Assembly (NCBI GenBank): GCA_025175895.1
Contig: CM045998.1
Location: 10,897,153-10,961,152 of the forward strand
Source: Wurfbainia villosa
Lineage: Eukaryota > Streptophyta > Magnoliopsida > Zingiberales > Zingiberaceae
DNA length: 64,000 bases
Reading direction: 5' to 3'
The notes under the pieces were generated by a model. That model did not search any database. It had not been told where the DNA came from and was given only the letters and a program-made list of their open reading frames with translations. Made by a program: the position numbers and the translations under genes. Positions 39,676 to 49,715 of this stretch are shown piece by piece; within the stretch, counting starts at the first letter, position 1; the number at the start of each line of letters is the position of its first letter.

Positions 39676-39706
<31 letters not shown>

Positions 39707-40146
39707 ATATGGACACAAAGTAATAGTAACCAAAGATACTAGCCTTATCACCAAATTGTGCACATTTATTTAGAACCAGCGTCAAATTAGATTCTAGAAC
39801 ACCCATTTGTTTCTATCTTATTCCAGCATAGGCTCATTACAGCATTCAACAATTCTCCAAATGAACGTTACCAGCAATAATACGAAGTTCCATGGACCCG
39901 AAAATAAAACAATCAAAACTAAGTAAACAATAATTTCCCAAAAGTACGCAAGTCAAACGCATTAGATCTAGGCCTCCGATAAAAGATCATATTTCATTAA
40001 AAAAAAAGGATCTTTTTTTTACCCGAAATGCCAAGATGCGACGACGGGGCAGCGGAAGACTCCTTCTTGAAATCTACACCATTTTTTCCGAGATTCTGTT
40101 TCACAACCTCCTCCGTCGGCGATGCGAAACAGGAAAAACAACCCAT
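26112..40146 (-). CDS. PBL27: PBL27-type receptor-like cytoplasmic kinase (RLCK VII), C-terminus disrupted
   Basis: Minus-strand exons: 40146-40023, 35699-35503, 35363-35174, 27949-27558, 27353-26823. All have GT-AG junctions and matching phases, and give 477 aa if translation runs to the TGA at 26,823. MGC with Cys3 and Cys6 suggests N-myristoylation and palmitoylation at the plasma membrane. The kinase domain shows LGEGGFGRVYKG (90-101), Lys112, Glu128, YRD (Asp210), DFG (Asp228), the activation segment THVSTRVMGTYGYCAPEY and the end ALSYLASQ near 363, so all catalytic residues are present. Family members pass chitin-receptor signals to MAP kinases in Arabidopsis. The conserved tail is encoded at 26,251-26,112 behind an acceptor AG (phase 1), but about 0.6-0.7 kb of unrelated sequence separates it from the last clear residue, so the produced C-terminus is uncertain. 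Confidence 0.93.
26258..26940. mobile_element. Probable hAT-like insertion in the kinase 3' coding region
   Basis: This segment interrupts the conserved C-terminus of the kinase. Its right part (26,795-26,900) is a cluster of AACCCG/CGGGTT words, with a hairpin AACCCGCC-AAAAT-GGCGGGTT at 26,863-26,883 and further copies on each side. Such subterminal CGGGTT clusters are common in non-autonomous hAT elements. The left part is AT-rich and featureless. I could not define terminal repeats or an 8-bp target duplication, so an expanded intron remains possible. Confidence 0.4.
29704..30914 (+). repeat. Copia-type LTR (solo or 5' remnant) in kinase intron 3
   Basis: The 1.21-kb segment starts TGTTGGTGCAAC and ends CGATCTCCAACA, the TGTTGG...CCAACA ends typical of plant Ty1/copia LTRs. 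It has a TATAAAAAGAGG promoter-like word near 30,556 and a typical 3' end with TTCACCCTCTCTAG. The bases following the LTR (AAAGTGGTAAGAAG) resemble the usual copia primer-binding site TGGTATCAGAGC, so this may be a 5' LTR whose internal part is gone rather than a recombined solo LTR. Flanking 5-mers (GAAAT and AAAGT) are not identical. Confidence 0.75.
33051..33211 (-). mobile_element. Au-like tRNA-derived SINE
   Basis: On the minus strand the copy starts GGGGAGCCTTGACACAACAG with an RNA polymerase III A-box-like region, has a B-box-like GATTCGAATTC, and ends in the family's ...GTGCACCGGGCTGTCC. It is flanked by a 20-base direct repeat (CACTTGTGCAGC[T/C]TGCTTTA at 33,031-33,050 and 33,212-33,231) with one mismatch, a clear target-site duplication. 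It lies in kinase intron 3, in the same orientation as the kinase gene. Confidence 0.82.
36769..39630 (+). pseudogene. LINE endonuclease-reverse transcriptase (broken)
   Basis: At least six frame pieces carry the endonuclease (36,769-36,978; 37,210-37,398), the thumb and palm of RT (38,007-38,225; about 38,500-39,070) and the C-terminal region (39,322-39,630). The catalytic FADD box is intact, and the endonuclease QETKW and GGDLN motifs survive, but no frame spans more than about 100 residues. Confidence 0.85.
39676..39706 (+). repeat. (TTG)n microsatellite tail of the RTE LINE
   Basis: Nine or ten TTG units at the 3' end of the LINE, as expected for RTE retrotransposition, which primes on a short microsatellite-like tail. 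Confidence 0.9.
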
Positions 40147-40329
40147 CAGACGAAGAACCCTGATAAATTCACTCCAAAACCCACAAATTGCGGCCAGGCC
40201 AGCAGCTCAGCGAAATGCTGGACCGATCGCGACGGAGACGCGCGAAACCTCGGAGATCGATCAGATCACAAGCCTGCGATAAACGGAACGATTCCAGCGG
40301 AAGGATGGCCGGGAAGGGGGCGGAACTGG

Positions 40330-40400
40330 AGAGGGTCCACGAGTCGTAAAATTCAAATAATATACCGAGCGTTCTTCTCGTTTCCTACCCATTTTATACG
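40330..40400 (-). promoter_or_regulatory. Possible kinase promoter region
   Basis: Upstream of the kinase ATG, the minus strand contains GGTATATTATTTGAATTTTA at about 40,350-40,369, a TATA-like word roughly 200 bases before the start codon. The 5'UTR between is GC-rich. The transcription start itself cannot be seen. Confidence 0.3.
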
Positions 40401-40904
40401 ATCGGCAACATTTACCATCATTAATCCAGTGTGGGACCAGCTGGGCCCCACATTCATCCAATTAAACACTGGCGAGGCGAGGTGTGGTTATACATTGAGT
40501 ATCACTTCAGAAATGTCGATATGTGTGTCCCACAAATGAGCCACTTATACGATGGGTAAGGAAACTGGGTATCGAAATTATATTTGGAAATAATTGATGA
40601 ATTGTCAAAATTGATCTTATCTTTTGGGGAGTCGAATAGTTTGAAAGACGGAAATGAAAATTAAAGATAGCGATGTTTGGTTTATTTTAAAGAAAAAAGT
40701 CGTTTTCCTTTCACAATTTTCGTGGGTTTTCAAATTCCATTGACTTTGCTTCCAATCCTCATTTGAGTGTTTTTTTTTAGTAATTTTATAGGTAATGATT
40801 TTTCTTTTAATTCATTTATGAAATATAATTTGTGTATATTCATCCCTATTGAAATTTAAATTATAATATTTTTATTTATTTTTAACAATATTAAATATGT
40901 AATG

Positions 40905-42465
40905 AGATAATTATTAAGATAGAAGATGACGAATTATAGAGCTTTAAATATTTAGGATCATTTTTGCAAAGTGATAAAGGGATCGAAAGAGATATCTTAC
41001 ATAACATACAAGTAACTAGGATGGTTAAAATAGACATGTTATGTTATATGACACTGAATGTTAGGTTACGACTCAAGTACGCAAGCAAAAGATGTGAGTT
41101 ACAAAGATGAAAATATTAAAGTGAATGTGCGGACATACGAGGATGGATAAAATAAGAAATGAAAATATTAGAGAGAAAGTTGAAGTTGCATATATCGAAG
41201 GAAAGAGACATGTATTTAGACGACCAATAATGTTTCATTTACGCGATATGAAACGATAACAAATATACCCATCAAATGAGGAAGAAGACAAAAAAACTTG
41301 ATTAGCAACAATAAAATAAAATCTATTTAACTATAGATAATGATATTGTTGGTGCAGGGGCACCAGATAATCGAATTTGTATTTTGATTATGGCAAAGAT
41401 ACAAAGTTAAGTTTACATCGTTGTCTCACGAGCTAAATCAAGTGTGCAGAAAGGCTAAGCTAAGATGAAGGTCAGTGACACTCAGAGGGAGCTGTGATGG
41501 TCGGGCAACACCAAGGGAACTTCGTGGGCGTCGAAGAACCTAGGTGGAAGACCGAAAGCAAAGCGACAGATCTTAAAGGACCAAAGGTAAGCTCGTGTGA
41601 GTGAAAGATGGTAAAGTCGTGTCCTTTGTACGAGGACGACTGTAGGCGACGATTCGACTATGACTTCCTGTGGAAGGTCTAGGTCGAGATCGGACGGTAT
41701 AAAACCGTCGCATTTACTATTTTTCGTGCTAACCTCTTACTACAAGAAAGTGGTCAGGCTGGCAGTCGACTGTTGACCATTGGGCAGTCGACTGATGGCG
41801 ACGAATCAGCTTTTTGCACTAGGTCAAAACGGATAATGTTTGACGCAGCCACTTCGCAATAAAATTTGGTACCATCTCGTGATCTGTTCCAAAAGATGAT
41901 GAGACTTATTCTGAGATCAAAATCTATAAAAGGAGGGGAGAACTCCAACCAAATATTAATCAAGATTATTCTCAAGTGCTCCTACAACGCCAAAGCTCCA
42001 ACACCGTCATAACACCGACACGATGCCAAGCTTCCATCTTCTTCGTCGGCAACAACAACAAGTAATATCTTTTATATTCTTTGTTTTAATCGTAACGAGA
42101 TGAGGTAAGCTTGTTGTCTCATCCTCGTACTTCCGATTTTGTGATCGTTATCTCCTACCTCAAATGAGGAGGAGATCTTATAGTGTTTTGCCTTCCGTAA
42201 GCGGTTTAGGATCGTTAGGGCCTTGGAGTAGCAACCGCTGAATTGTGAATTAAGTAAAAATAAACTTGTCTCTTTATTTTTCCGCTGTGCTTGCTCGTAT
42301 ATCGAACGAACGAAGCAAAAAATTTTACGCTCGCTATTCACCCCCTCCCCCCTCTAGTGACGCTTCTCGATCCAACAGATATAATATGGAATATAATTCA
42401 ATTATATAGAATGATCTATATAATCGATCTCATAAAAAAAAAATTGATTATCATTGTTGTTGTTT
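40905..42465 (+). mobile_element. Older, truncated RTE LINE fragment split by a solo LTR
   Basis: 40,905-41,346 repeats the 3' end of the RTE at 39,070-39,600 in degenerate form (for example GAGCTTTAAATATTTAGGATC and TGCGGACATACGAGGATGG). After the solo LTR the fragment resumes at 42,378 and ends in an ATTGTTGTTGTTT tail at about 42,452-42,465. Divergence is greater than in the neighbour copy, with many C/G to T/A changes, so this is the older insertion. Confidence 0.8.
41347..42377 (+). repeat. Solo LTR, copia type (1,031 bp) with 5-bp target duplication
   Basis: Starts TGTTGGTGCAGG and ends CTCGATCCAACA. The direct repeat GATAT lies on both sides (41,342-41,346 and 42,378-42,382), and the disrupted RTE sequence continues across it. 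A TATAAAAGGAGGGG word near 41,925 is a plausible LTR promoter, and repeated CAGTCGACTG palindromes occur at about 41,762 and 41,785. Deletion by LTR-LTR recombination is the accepted origin of such solo LTRs. Confidence 0.92.
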
Positions 42466-42469
42466 CAAA

Positions 42470-43823
42470 GTATTTTATCACTATCCATTTGAGTGCTTTC
42501 ACACGTTAAAAAATAAAAAGTGTCTAACAAAGTAAGAGGAAGAAAATAAAGTAAGCGGCGAAAAATTCAAATAATAGAAATCTAAATTCACAGATCATTC
42601 AGGTGTGTTTGATTTAAGATAATTAATAATAATTTATTTGATTATATAATTTAATTTTATTTAATTTAAATATTAAATAATTCTCAAATAATAGAGTATG
42701 AAATATAATTGGATATATAACTCAAAATCATATTATCTCAAAAATAGTAAGATTTTTTAATTCTAACATTATACATTATAATTTGATAATTACATCACCA
42801 AAATTATCTTGAATGAAATACATCTTAAAGGATGTTCCAAATTTAAAATATAATACGTATAGTCATTATGGAAGATATTATTCTAGGAAAAGTGCATAGA
42901 CAAAAATAATAAAAATTTTCATTAAGTTAGCAATTTTTTTTAAAAAAAGTCTAAGTATATCACCATTTGTCAATTGAAAGACAATCAGTCGACACCAATA
43001 AATACTCTTGATAGTTTAAGAACGACTAAATATTAAATATGGATGATATATATAACATATTGAAGTTGATTTATAGAGATTGATGTTAACTTTATCATAA
43101 TATAATATAAGTAGTTGATTGATTTTTTTTTTTATAGTCAGCTAATAATATTGACTAAGTAATATAAGTTTTGAATGATATATAATAAAAAATGTCAATG
43201 GTACAATATAAACAATGATAGGACATAGAGAACCAAAAACAATTGAAACATAGTATATGTTGCATATTTAACGGTTCGATCAATTCTTATCTTATGACAT
43301 AATTTTATTTCCTTCTTAAGCTTGACGAAGAACAATTAAGATCTTCAATAAAAATTTCGATACTCTCAACTCTATAACATGACTATATTATATTTTAAAT
43401 CTTAGAAAAAAGAAAACACAATGTCCAAAAACTCTCATAGACTATCCGTTATCATCTCCACAAGTGTATTTTATTTTATGACTCGATAAAAAATTTCTAA
43501 TAGAGAAAAATATTTGCTCATGTTCTCTTTTCCGATTGTAGTATTCCTCCACCATAGCATGAATAATTAAGGGGTTGTTTGGAAAACAACTTTTTTTTTC
43601 TCGTTTTTCAAAAAAAAAAATCTCAAAAAATAAAAATGAAAAACACCAATCAAATGTTTTTTTTTCTCAGAAAATGAAAAAAAATTAAAAAAATTCTATA
43701 CTTAAGATTTTTGATTTTTTTATTTGTTTTGAATTTTTCATATTTATTTCAAACCTTTTTCTTTCCTAGACTATTTAAATACGATCTAAAACTCTATAAT
43801 GATTGACTGATTTGGTTTAATAA
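42470..43823. other. AT-rich spacer before the MULE
   Basis: Very AT-rich with A- and T-runs and no open frame that resembles a protein. A possible transposon start-like word (GGTGTGTTTGATTTAAGATA at about 42,601) has no convincing partner. Confidence 0.5.
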
Positions 43824-43832
43824 TTTTTTTTT

Positions 43833-44035
43833 CAGCAATTTACCAAACACAGCAGCCGAAGTTCGGATTTGTCCAAAACGCGCACTATAGTTTCATAATG
43901 ACCAAATCGCGCGCGTAATTCCCAAAATATCTCTCCCGCCAAACAGCTTTGGAATTTAATACAGAGAGAAGTTTGTATCCATCTGAGACACATCTGGAAA
44001 TCCCGAGCCATCCAAACGTCTCTTCCAACCACGTG
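43833..44035 (+). repeat. Left terminal inverted repeat of the MULE
   Basis: About 200 bases match the reverse complement of 58,545-58,740. The outer 109 bases are best conserved and carry two related words, GCGCACTATAGTTTCATAATG and CAAATCGCGCGCGTAATT. The TIR is open on the minus strand, which makes a spurious 106-codon frame. Confidence 0.88.
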
Positions 44036-44482
44036 GGAGCGCCAGCCCCATGCTGTTGATGAGCACCACACGCAGCTTTCCTCCGCAAACCAACTAAGCA
44101 ACACCATTTTTGATGAAACCCTAGTAGTTATCAACGACATCACTGCTCCCACGAATTTATCGGTATTAATCCGAAGTTAGCACTCACTCACGGCTTCACA
44201 TAGTATTATCATGTATGTATGTGTTTTTATTCTTGAGACTGTTATGAGGTTAATAAATGCATTGCAGGTGGTTGTATAACCAAGTTTGCCACACACCCAT
44301 AAATACGATGTAGGCATATCATAAAAAAGTAGACAAATGCACACATAATTGCGATCACGGAGATTCATAACCAGTTTGTCCCCACCTAAACAAATGCCAC
44401 CTAACTTAAGGTGATGCTTCGATTAAATCCACGATTCTTGAAGTTCCATGATTGATATTTAGACTAGGAGATTGATCATTTG

Positions 44483-45645
44483 AGAGTAGGTGGTCTTTGT
44501 GATGAAATTCCTAGCACCACCGTATCCTAAAATTTAAAATTCGCACCATGGGAGAGTAGGTGGTGTTGTGATGAAATTCCCATTCGATCTGGATAAAAAG
44601 TGATGCTGGGAATTTAAATCCCAGTAACATCGTGGCGCTGGGCTGCAAATTCTCAGCACCAGTAAGGGTCACCAAAGTCTGGATAACATATGGTGCTGGG
44701 AATTTAAATCTCGTCACCACCGTGGTGCTGAGTTTAATACTCCCAGCATCATGGGGAATGAACTTGTCGAGATAAATTGTGGTCTTTGGTAATTTATATT
44801 CCGCCACGATGGTAATGAGATTGAAACTCAACACCTTGGTCTTTGGGAATCTAATTCACTAGACGAGGAGATATAAGTGGTCGACATTAAGGGTGGTCTT
44901 TGGGATTAGAAACCTCGGCAACACTATGTCCTGAATAAAACTCGGCCACCGTTGGCATTGGGTAGTCGAGATAAATGGTGGTCTTTGGGAATTTATATCC
45001 CAGCACGGTAATGGGATTAAAACCCCAACACCATGGTCTTTGGGAATGTAATTTCGTACGTATATATAAGTTCGAAATGTTGGTGATCTTTGGGAACTAA
45101 AACCCCAACCACGAACACGTTTAAATGGTTCTGCGTAAATATCTCGGAGGGAGATGGAACCAGTCGGATAAATGGTGGTCTTTGGGAGTTTATATCCAGC
45201 ACCTGGTAATGAGATTAAAACCACCAACACCATGGTCTTTGGGAATGAAATTTCCGTATGTACATAAAAGTTGCAGGAATTGTTGGTGAGGAACTAAAAC
45301 CCAAAACGACAACAGTGGTTACCGTTTAAATATCCCGAGGGGAGATAGAACTAGTCGGATAAATAGTAGTCTTTGGGAATTTATATCCCAGCACCACCGT
45401 GGTAATGGGATTAAAACCCCCGACATGACGTAGTCTTTGGGAATGAAATTTCGGCACCATGTACATAAAATAAATTTGGAATTGTTGGTGGTCTTTGGAA
45501 CTAAAACCCCAAACAACGGTGGTTCTGCGTTTAAAAATCCCGACGGGAGATGGGCGAGTCGAGATAAATGGTGGTGCTAGAAATTTATATCCCAGCACCA
45601 CCGTGGGCCTGGGATATAAATTTCACACCGTGGAGAGGAACTGGT
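44483..45645 (+). repeat. Subterminal array 1: palindromic units, period about 200 bp
   Basis: Four units begin at AAATGGTGGT(C/G) near 44,962, 45,170, 45,360 and 45,567, after a more diverged part. Each unit holds several hairpins of the form GGT..GGGAATTTATATCCCAGCACC, ATGGGATTAAAACCCC and GGTTCTGCGTTTAAA. The same text in reverse complement forms array 5 at the other end of the element. Confidence 0.88.
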
Positions 45646-46519
45646 GAGAAAAAGAGTCTTTGTCGATTTATATTGGAGATAAATAAAGTCATCTAAGTGC
45701 GGGAGTCAGCGTGACCTATACTATCATTCTCCACCTTTCCTTATGCTCTCAAACAGTAGTTATGAAAATTAATGCTCTGTGCCAACATTCAGACGAGTGT
45801 ATCAATTGGCACACACTCATAACTGCCTGTAGGAGTGTGGGAACTAAGTATCCCTCTGCGCATAAACCCTGTAAATGTCTTCCTCTTCCATTCCATATAA
45901 ATCGTTCATAATTTCAACATTGAAAGGTCTATCAATGGGTTTGGTAAAAACCCATTAATGGCCTATCTATCAACATCAAATGTTATAATTAGTTAAGTGC
46001 ATAATTGGGAAACCTAACCATAAACTCTCATCCTCCACTTGTCTTGAGACTTAAAGCCTAGTTAAAAAAATTGACTACTTTCGCACACTCATAACAGTGT
46101 TGATTTTAAAAACATTTGCGAGGATGACCCCTTCACGATGAAGTGTTAACATTTTTGGAAACAATTGAATCAAATTTGAAGGATAGAGAGTTAGATGATC
46201 AAGATTCCATAAATACATTGCCCAGTAATATTCCATCTTCATCTCGGTTCTTCTTGATGTAGGCGATAAATTACTGATCAACACCTTGATATAAATAGAG
46301 ATGCTTCTTCCATACTCGAAGAAGAGTTTGTCACTGCTACCACAGTAGATCATAAATATTTTGAACAAACTTGGAGTGAAGAGGAGGTAAGTGATATACA
46401 TGGGATAGAAGAGTTAGAATATACAAATTCTTCGGAAGAATTCTTGATGATATCCAACATGAAGAAGGTGAGTTAAATCGGATCGATAGTGACTTAGAGG
46501 AAGTGTTCCCAATTCTTTG

Positions 46520-48020
46520 ATGATCCTATGTTTTAAATCCACAAATAAGACTATTGGCGGATGTCGGTTCGTTCATCAGATCCAAATGATTTTTCATCGA
46601 GTTTTTTCTCGGCAGTTTAAAGATGCACTAGTAAGACATGCGATGCTAAAACACTTGAATACAAGCCAGTTGACACCGGACTCAATAGAATTAAAGTTAT
46701 TTGCTTTAGTCGGCCTTGTTCGTCATGGATCTAGTTGCAAGAGGCGTGAGTTCTCATAAAAATATGTAGGTGTAGCGATGTTGTTAGAAACAATGAATCA
46801 CCATGCTTGCACATCCACATTATAGCAGTTGTAGGGCGGTTAGCTACCTCGATGATTATAAACCAAGTTTAATTGAAGAGAAATGCAAGCTAGGTTTAGT
46901 GTTCACATTTCATACAAGAAAGCATACACAAATGACGAAAGCATTAAAAGAGTGGTAGGTGATTTTGATCGGGCTATATTGATCTTCGATGTACTTGCGT
47001 GAGTTAAGAGTTAGAGATCACGATACATATGTTGCGATTACTAAGAAATGGTGAAAATCAATTCCAGCGATGTTTTTGGGCATTTGGTGCTTGTCGAAGA
47101 GTATTAGTTGTATTTAGAAACTAATTGGAATTGATGCTACACATGGTAGCGAGTATCACAGTGTTTTGCTAATAGCTCTAGATTGTAATGCAAAAATTAT
47201 GCGATTGCATTTGGAATTGCGAGTTGAATGTGGATCTGCTTGGGAGTGGTTTTGGATCATGTAAAGACATTCCTTGATGTCTGCCCGAGTCGTTGAGCAT
47301 TGTCTCAAATAGACATCGGAGGATTATATCGTGATTAACAAAGTGTATCCATACGCCCGTCATGGTTTTGTTGCTATCACTTGTCTTGTAACATGGTAGC
47401 GGATACCGGGATAGATCCTCATTAGGTTTATTTTAGGCGTGACAGAGCAATACAAGAGTTGACTTTGATCGATTAATACAGAACATGCGCCACAAACACA
47501 AGGAAGCATATGCGTGGCTCTGGTCGATCCAAAAGATGGGCCAATGCACACTTTCCTGGCGGAGGTACACAATGTTAACCACTAATTGTTGAGAGTTTAA
47601 ATGCATTATTCAAGGAAGCACGTGAACTCCCGTCACGGTTTAATTGACAACACTAGAAAGAAAACTTGCTCAATGGTTCTATAACCGTAGGGAAGAATCT
47701 TCAAAAGGTCGGGTTTTCTAATACCTTATGCCATTAAAGAGATTGATGAAAGGAGAGAAAGAACTCGATTATATTCGGTATTCCCATATTCCGGAAATGG
47801 AAATCTGATGACAATAGCATCTTCATTATATTGTTGATTTGGATAGCGAAGTTGCATCTGCGGTGAGTTTAATTTTGAATTCCTTGCTCGTATGCTATTG
47901 CAGTTATCATATATCTGAACATGGATCCATACCGTTACTGCTAGCATTATTTTCTAAGGCAAACATGGGAGGCAACTTACAGGGATCGTCTTTACACCTG
48001 TCGAAGTAAGAAATTTTGGC
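46520..48020 (+). pseudogene. MULE transposase (degenerate)
   Basis: Frame pieces in order give an N-terminal MuDR-type domain (QFKDALVRHAMLKHLN near 46,615), a segment FQRCFWAFGACRRV (near 47,060) leading to the first catalytic Asp in GIDATH (47,127-47,144), then VLLIALDCNA and CGSAWEWFW. IVSNRH (near 47,308) stands where the second Asp (SDRH) should be, now Asn, followed by INKVYPYARHGF. A SWIM-like zinc finger remnant (IPCSYAIAVIIYLNMDPYRY) lies near 47,880-47,940, with its His changed to Tyr. Stops and frameshifts are frequent, and the enzyme is inactive. Identification rests on motif order, which is that of plant MULE transposases. Confidence 0.8.
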
Positions 48021-48232
48021 CTAATGGTGACAAAATTTTGAGTTCTACCTCCTCGTAGCCTTATGCACGAGCGAAGAAAAAGGCCGTATAGAGTCCAAAA
48101 CATCTTGGGAGGGTGAAAAATAAATCACGGAGATCTGGCAAACTTGGCGCATAATAGGAGGTCTTGTAGAATGCCACCACTACTAATTCCTAAGTATGTT
48201 TATTGTGGTTGTAAATATTTTTAAAGGAAACA

Positions 48233-48275
48233 ATGTTAATGTCAATGTCGATGTCGATGTTAATGTTAATGTTAA
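48233..48275. repeat. Hexanucleotide microsatellite (AATGTT/AATGTC/GATGTC)
   Basis: About seven related six-base units just after the transposase remnant. Confidence 0.85.
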
Positions 48276-48359
48276 GCTATTTTGTAGAATTGTAATGGAA
48301 AATTTTTGTTACGTTAGTTTGCAAAATTGTAATCTCAATATCTCGTATATCGTGTCCAA

Positions 48360-48600
48360 AATTTTCGATATTGGCGCGGGATTAGGTTTACCGCCCAATT
48401 TTGAATCGGCCCGTGCCAAGTGCTTGGCGGCACGATGGAGGTAGAAGGATCAGAAGGAAGTTTCCTCGATGCAACATGTGAAGTCATTAGGTCTTTCAGT
48501 TCATGTAAAGATTTCGGAATTTGGACTCCTGTAGGTCCATCGATAGGTTTTTGGCAAAATCCATTGATGGCCTACATAGGACCATTGTGTTCTGGAATTT
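48360..48600 (+). repeat. Internal module copy B (about 240 bp)
   Basis: Text from TTTTCGATATTGG through GGATCAGAAGGAAGTTTCCT to CCATTGATGGCC is repeated at 53,355-53,600 with scattered differences and small deletions, and partly at 53,185-53,300. The module ends in an imperfect palindrome around CCATCGATAGG...CCATTGATGG. Confidence 0.8.
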
Positions 48601-49210
48601 AAATTGCGGCACCACCTTATTTCCACTGTTTGAAAGTGTACGTGAATCGAATTAAAATCCCGGGACCATTTGTGTGTTCCGACGATTCTAAATTGCATTA
48701 GTCACGAGAATTGAAATCCTAGGACCACTGTGTGTTCCCCGGCCACTTCTAAATTATACGTGGTCCTGGGAATTGAAATCCCAACACCACCTTATTTCCG
48801 GCCTGTTTGAAAGTGTACGTGATGCGAGAAATCCAGGACCACCGTGTTCCCTATTCTAAATTATGCGTGGTCCACGAATTGAAATCTCGAGGACCGTGTT
48901 CCCACCACTCTAAATTGTCGTGGTCACAGGAATTGAAATTCCAGCACCACCTTATTTTCGGCCTGTTTGAAAGTGTATGTAGTCAGGAATTGAAATCGGG
49001 ACCACCGTGTTCCCGGATTCTAAATTGTATGCGGTCACATGAAATCCCGAGGACCACAGCGTGTGTTCCCGGCTACTTCTAAATTATGCATTAGTGCTGA
49101 AATGAAATCGGCACTAATTCCTTAGCTATTTCGAAATTGTACGTGGTGCTGGGAAATAAATTCCCAGGACCACTTTGTTTCTGGGATTATAATTACCAAC
49201 ACCAAAGTAT
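48595..49210 (+). repeat. Array 2: palindromic units, period about 110 bp
   Basis: Tandem units of TTTCCGGCCTGTTTGAAAGTG, GTACGTG, GGAATTGAAATCCC and GGACCACCGTGTGTTCCCGG. Each unit can fold into a hairpin through GGTCC(T)GGGAATT and its complement. Confidence 0.82.
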
Positions 49211-49715
49211 TCTAAATCCGTCCGACCGCTTTTAGGCAGTTAATATAAAACTCCCGGTGGAAGTTCAAACATCTCAACACCACATTTCATTTCTCTATCG
49301 CTCCTTGCATTCTCGTCTCTGGAATTCCGCTTTCGTTCGTAGTTCGAACTCTTGATTCGAGTTCAAACTCCGGTGCGGTCAAACCCCCCGTGTCGATTAA
49401 ACCTCCCGGTGCGAGTTAAAACATCTCAACACGCTCAACACCATCTCAACGCGATTTTCCTAAGTAAGTTTTGTAGATTTCTTAAATTACGTATGCCATT
49501 ATCGTTTCTTCCGATCTATCTAGGGTTTTGCCTTTTTAGTTCACGATCTTGTTTAAACTGGGCTGATAGGGTTTAGGGTTTTAGGGTTTACCATTTAAGC
49601 GAGGTAACGTTTGTTTGTATCATCACACATGTTTGATCCATTTCATCTATCAGTTTAAAATTCTTTGTATTACAAGATGCATTTGGTTGTTAACCTAGGA
49701 AATTTTTTGATTAAC

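Larger units (their letters stand above)
36450..39706 (+). mobile_element. RTE-type LINE in kinase intron 1
   Basis: The 5' part contains GTCGTGGCCGGTCCCAAGCC, a start seen in plant RTE elements. Then come an apurinic endonuclease (SLRFGTWNIETLTG, VCVQETKWIG at 36,830-36,980; ILIGGDLNGHVG at 37,250), RT blocks (QFGFMPGRST near 38,530 and MLFADDIVLVDE near 38,890), and the C-terminal segment IRNESIREKVGV followed by LRWYGHVLRR near 39,440. It ends after CCTAGTGGGATAAGGC in a (TTG)n tail at 39,676-39,706, the usual RTE tail. Many stops and frameshifts make it dead. It lies in antisense to the kinase. Confidence 0.88.

Noticed and set aside
40028..40539. Plus-strand frames of 84 and 167 codons
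   Set aside because: They are antisense to the first exon and 5'UTR of the kinase, which is supported by motif, splice donor and phase.
41754..42341. Two minus-strand frames of 73 and 89 codons
   Set aside because: Both lie inside the solo LTR and have no protein character.
43824..43832. T9 flanks read as mere AT-richness
   Set aside because: Not rejected fully: T runs are common here, but equal length at both exact TIR ends favours a target duplication. I keep the caution.
45326..45601. Frames in the palindromic arrays (also 52,648-53,103 and 57,252-57,763)
   Set aside because: The peptides are translations of the short repeat in different registers; none resembles a protein family.
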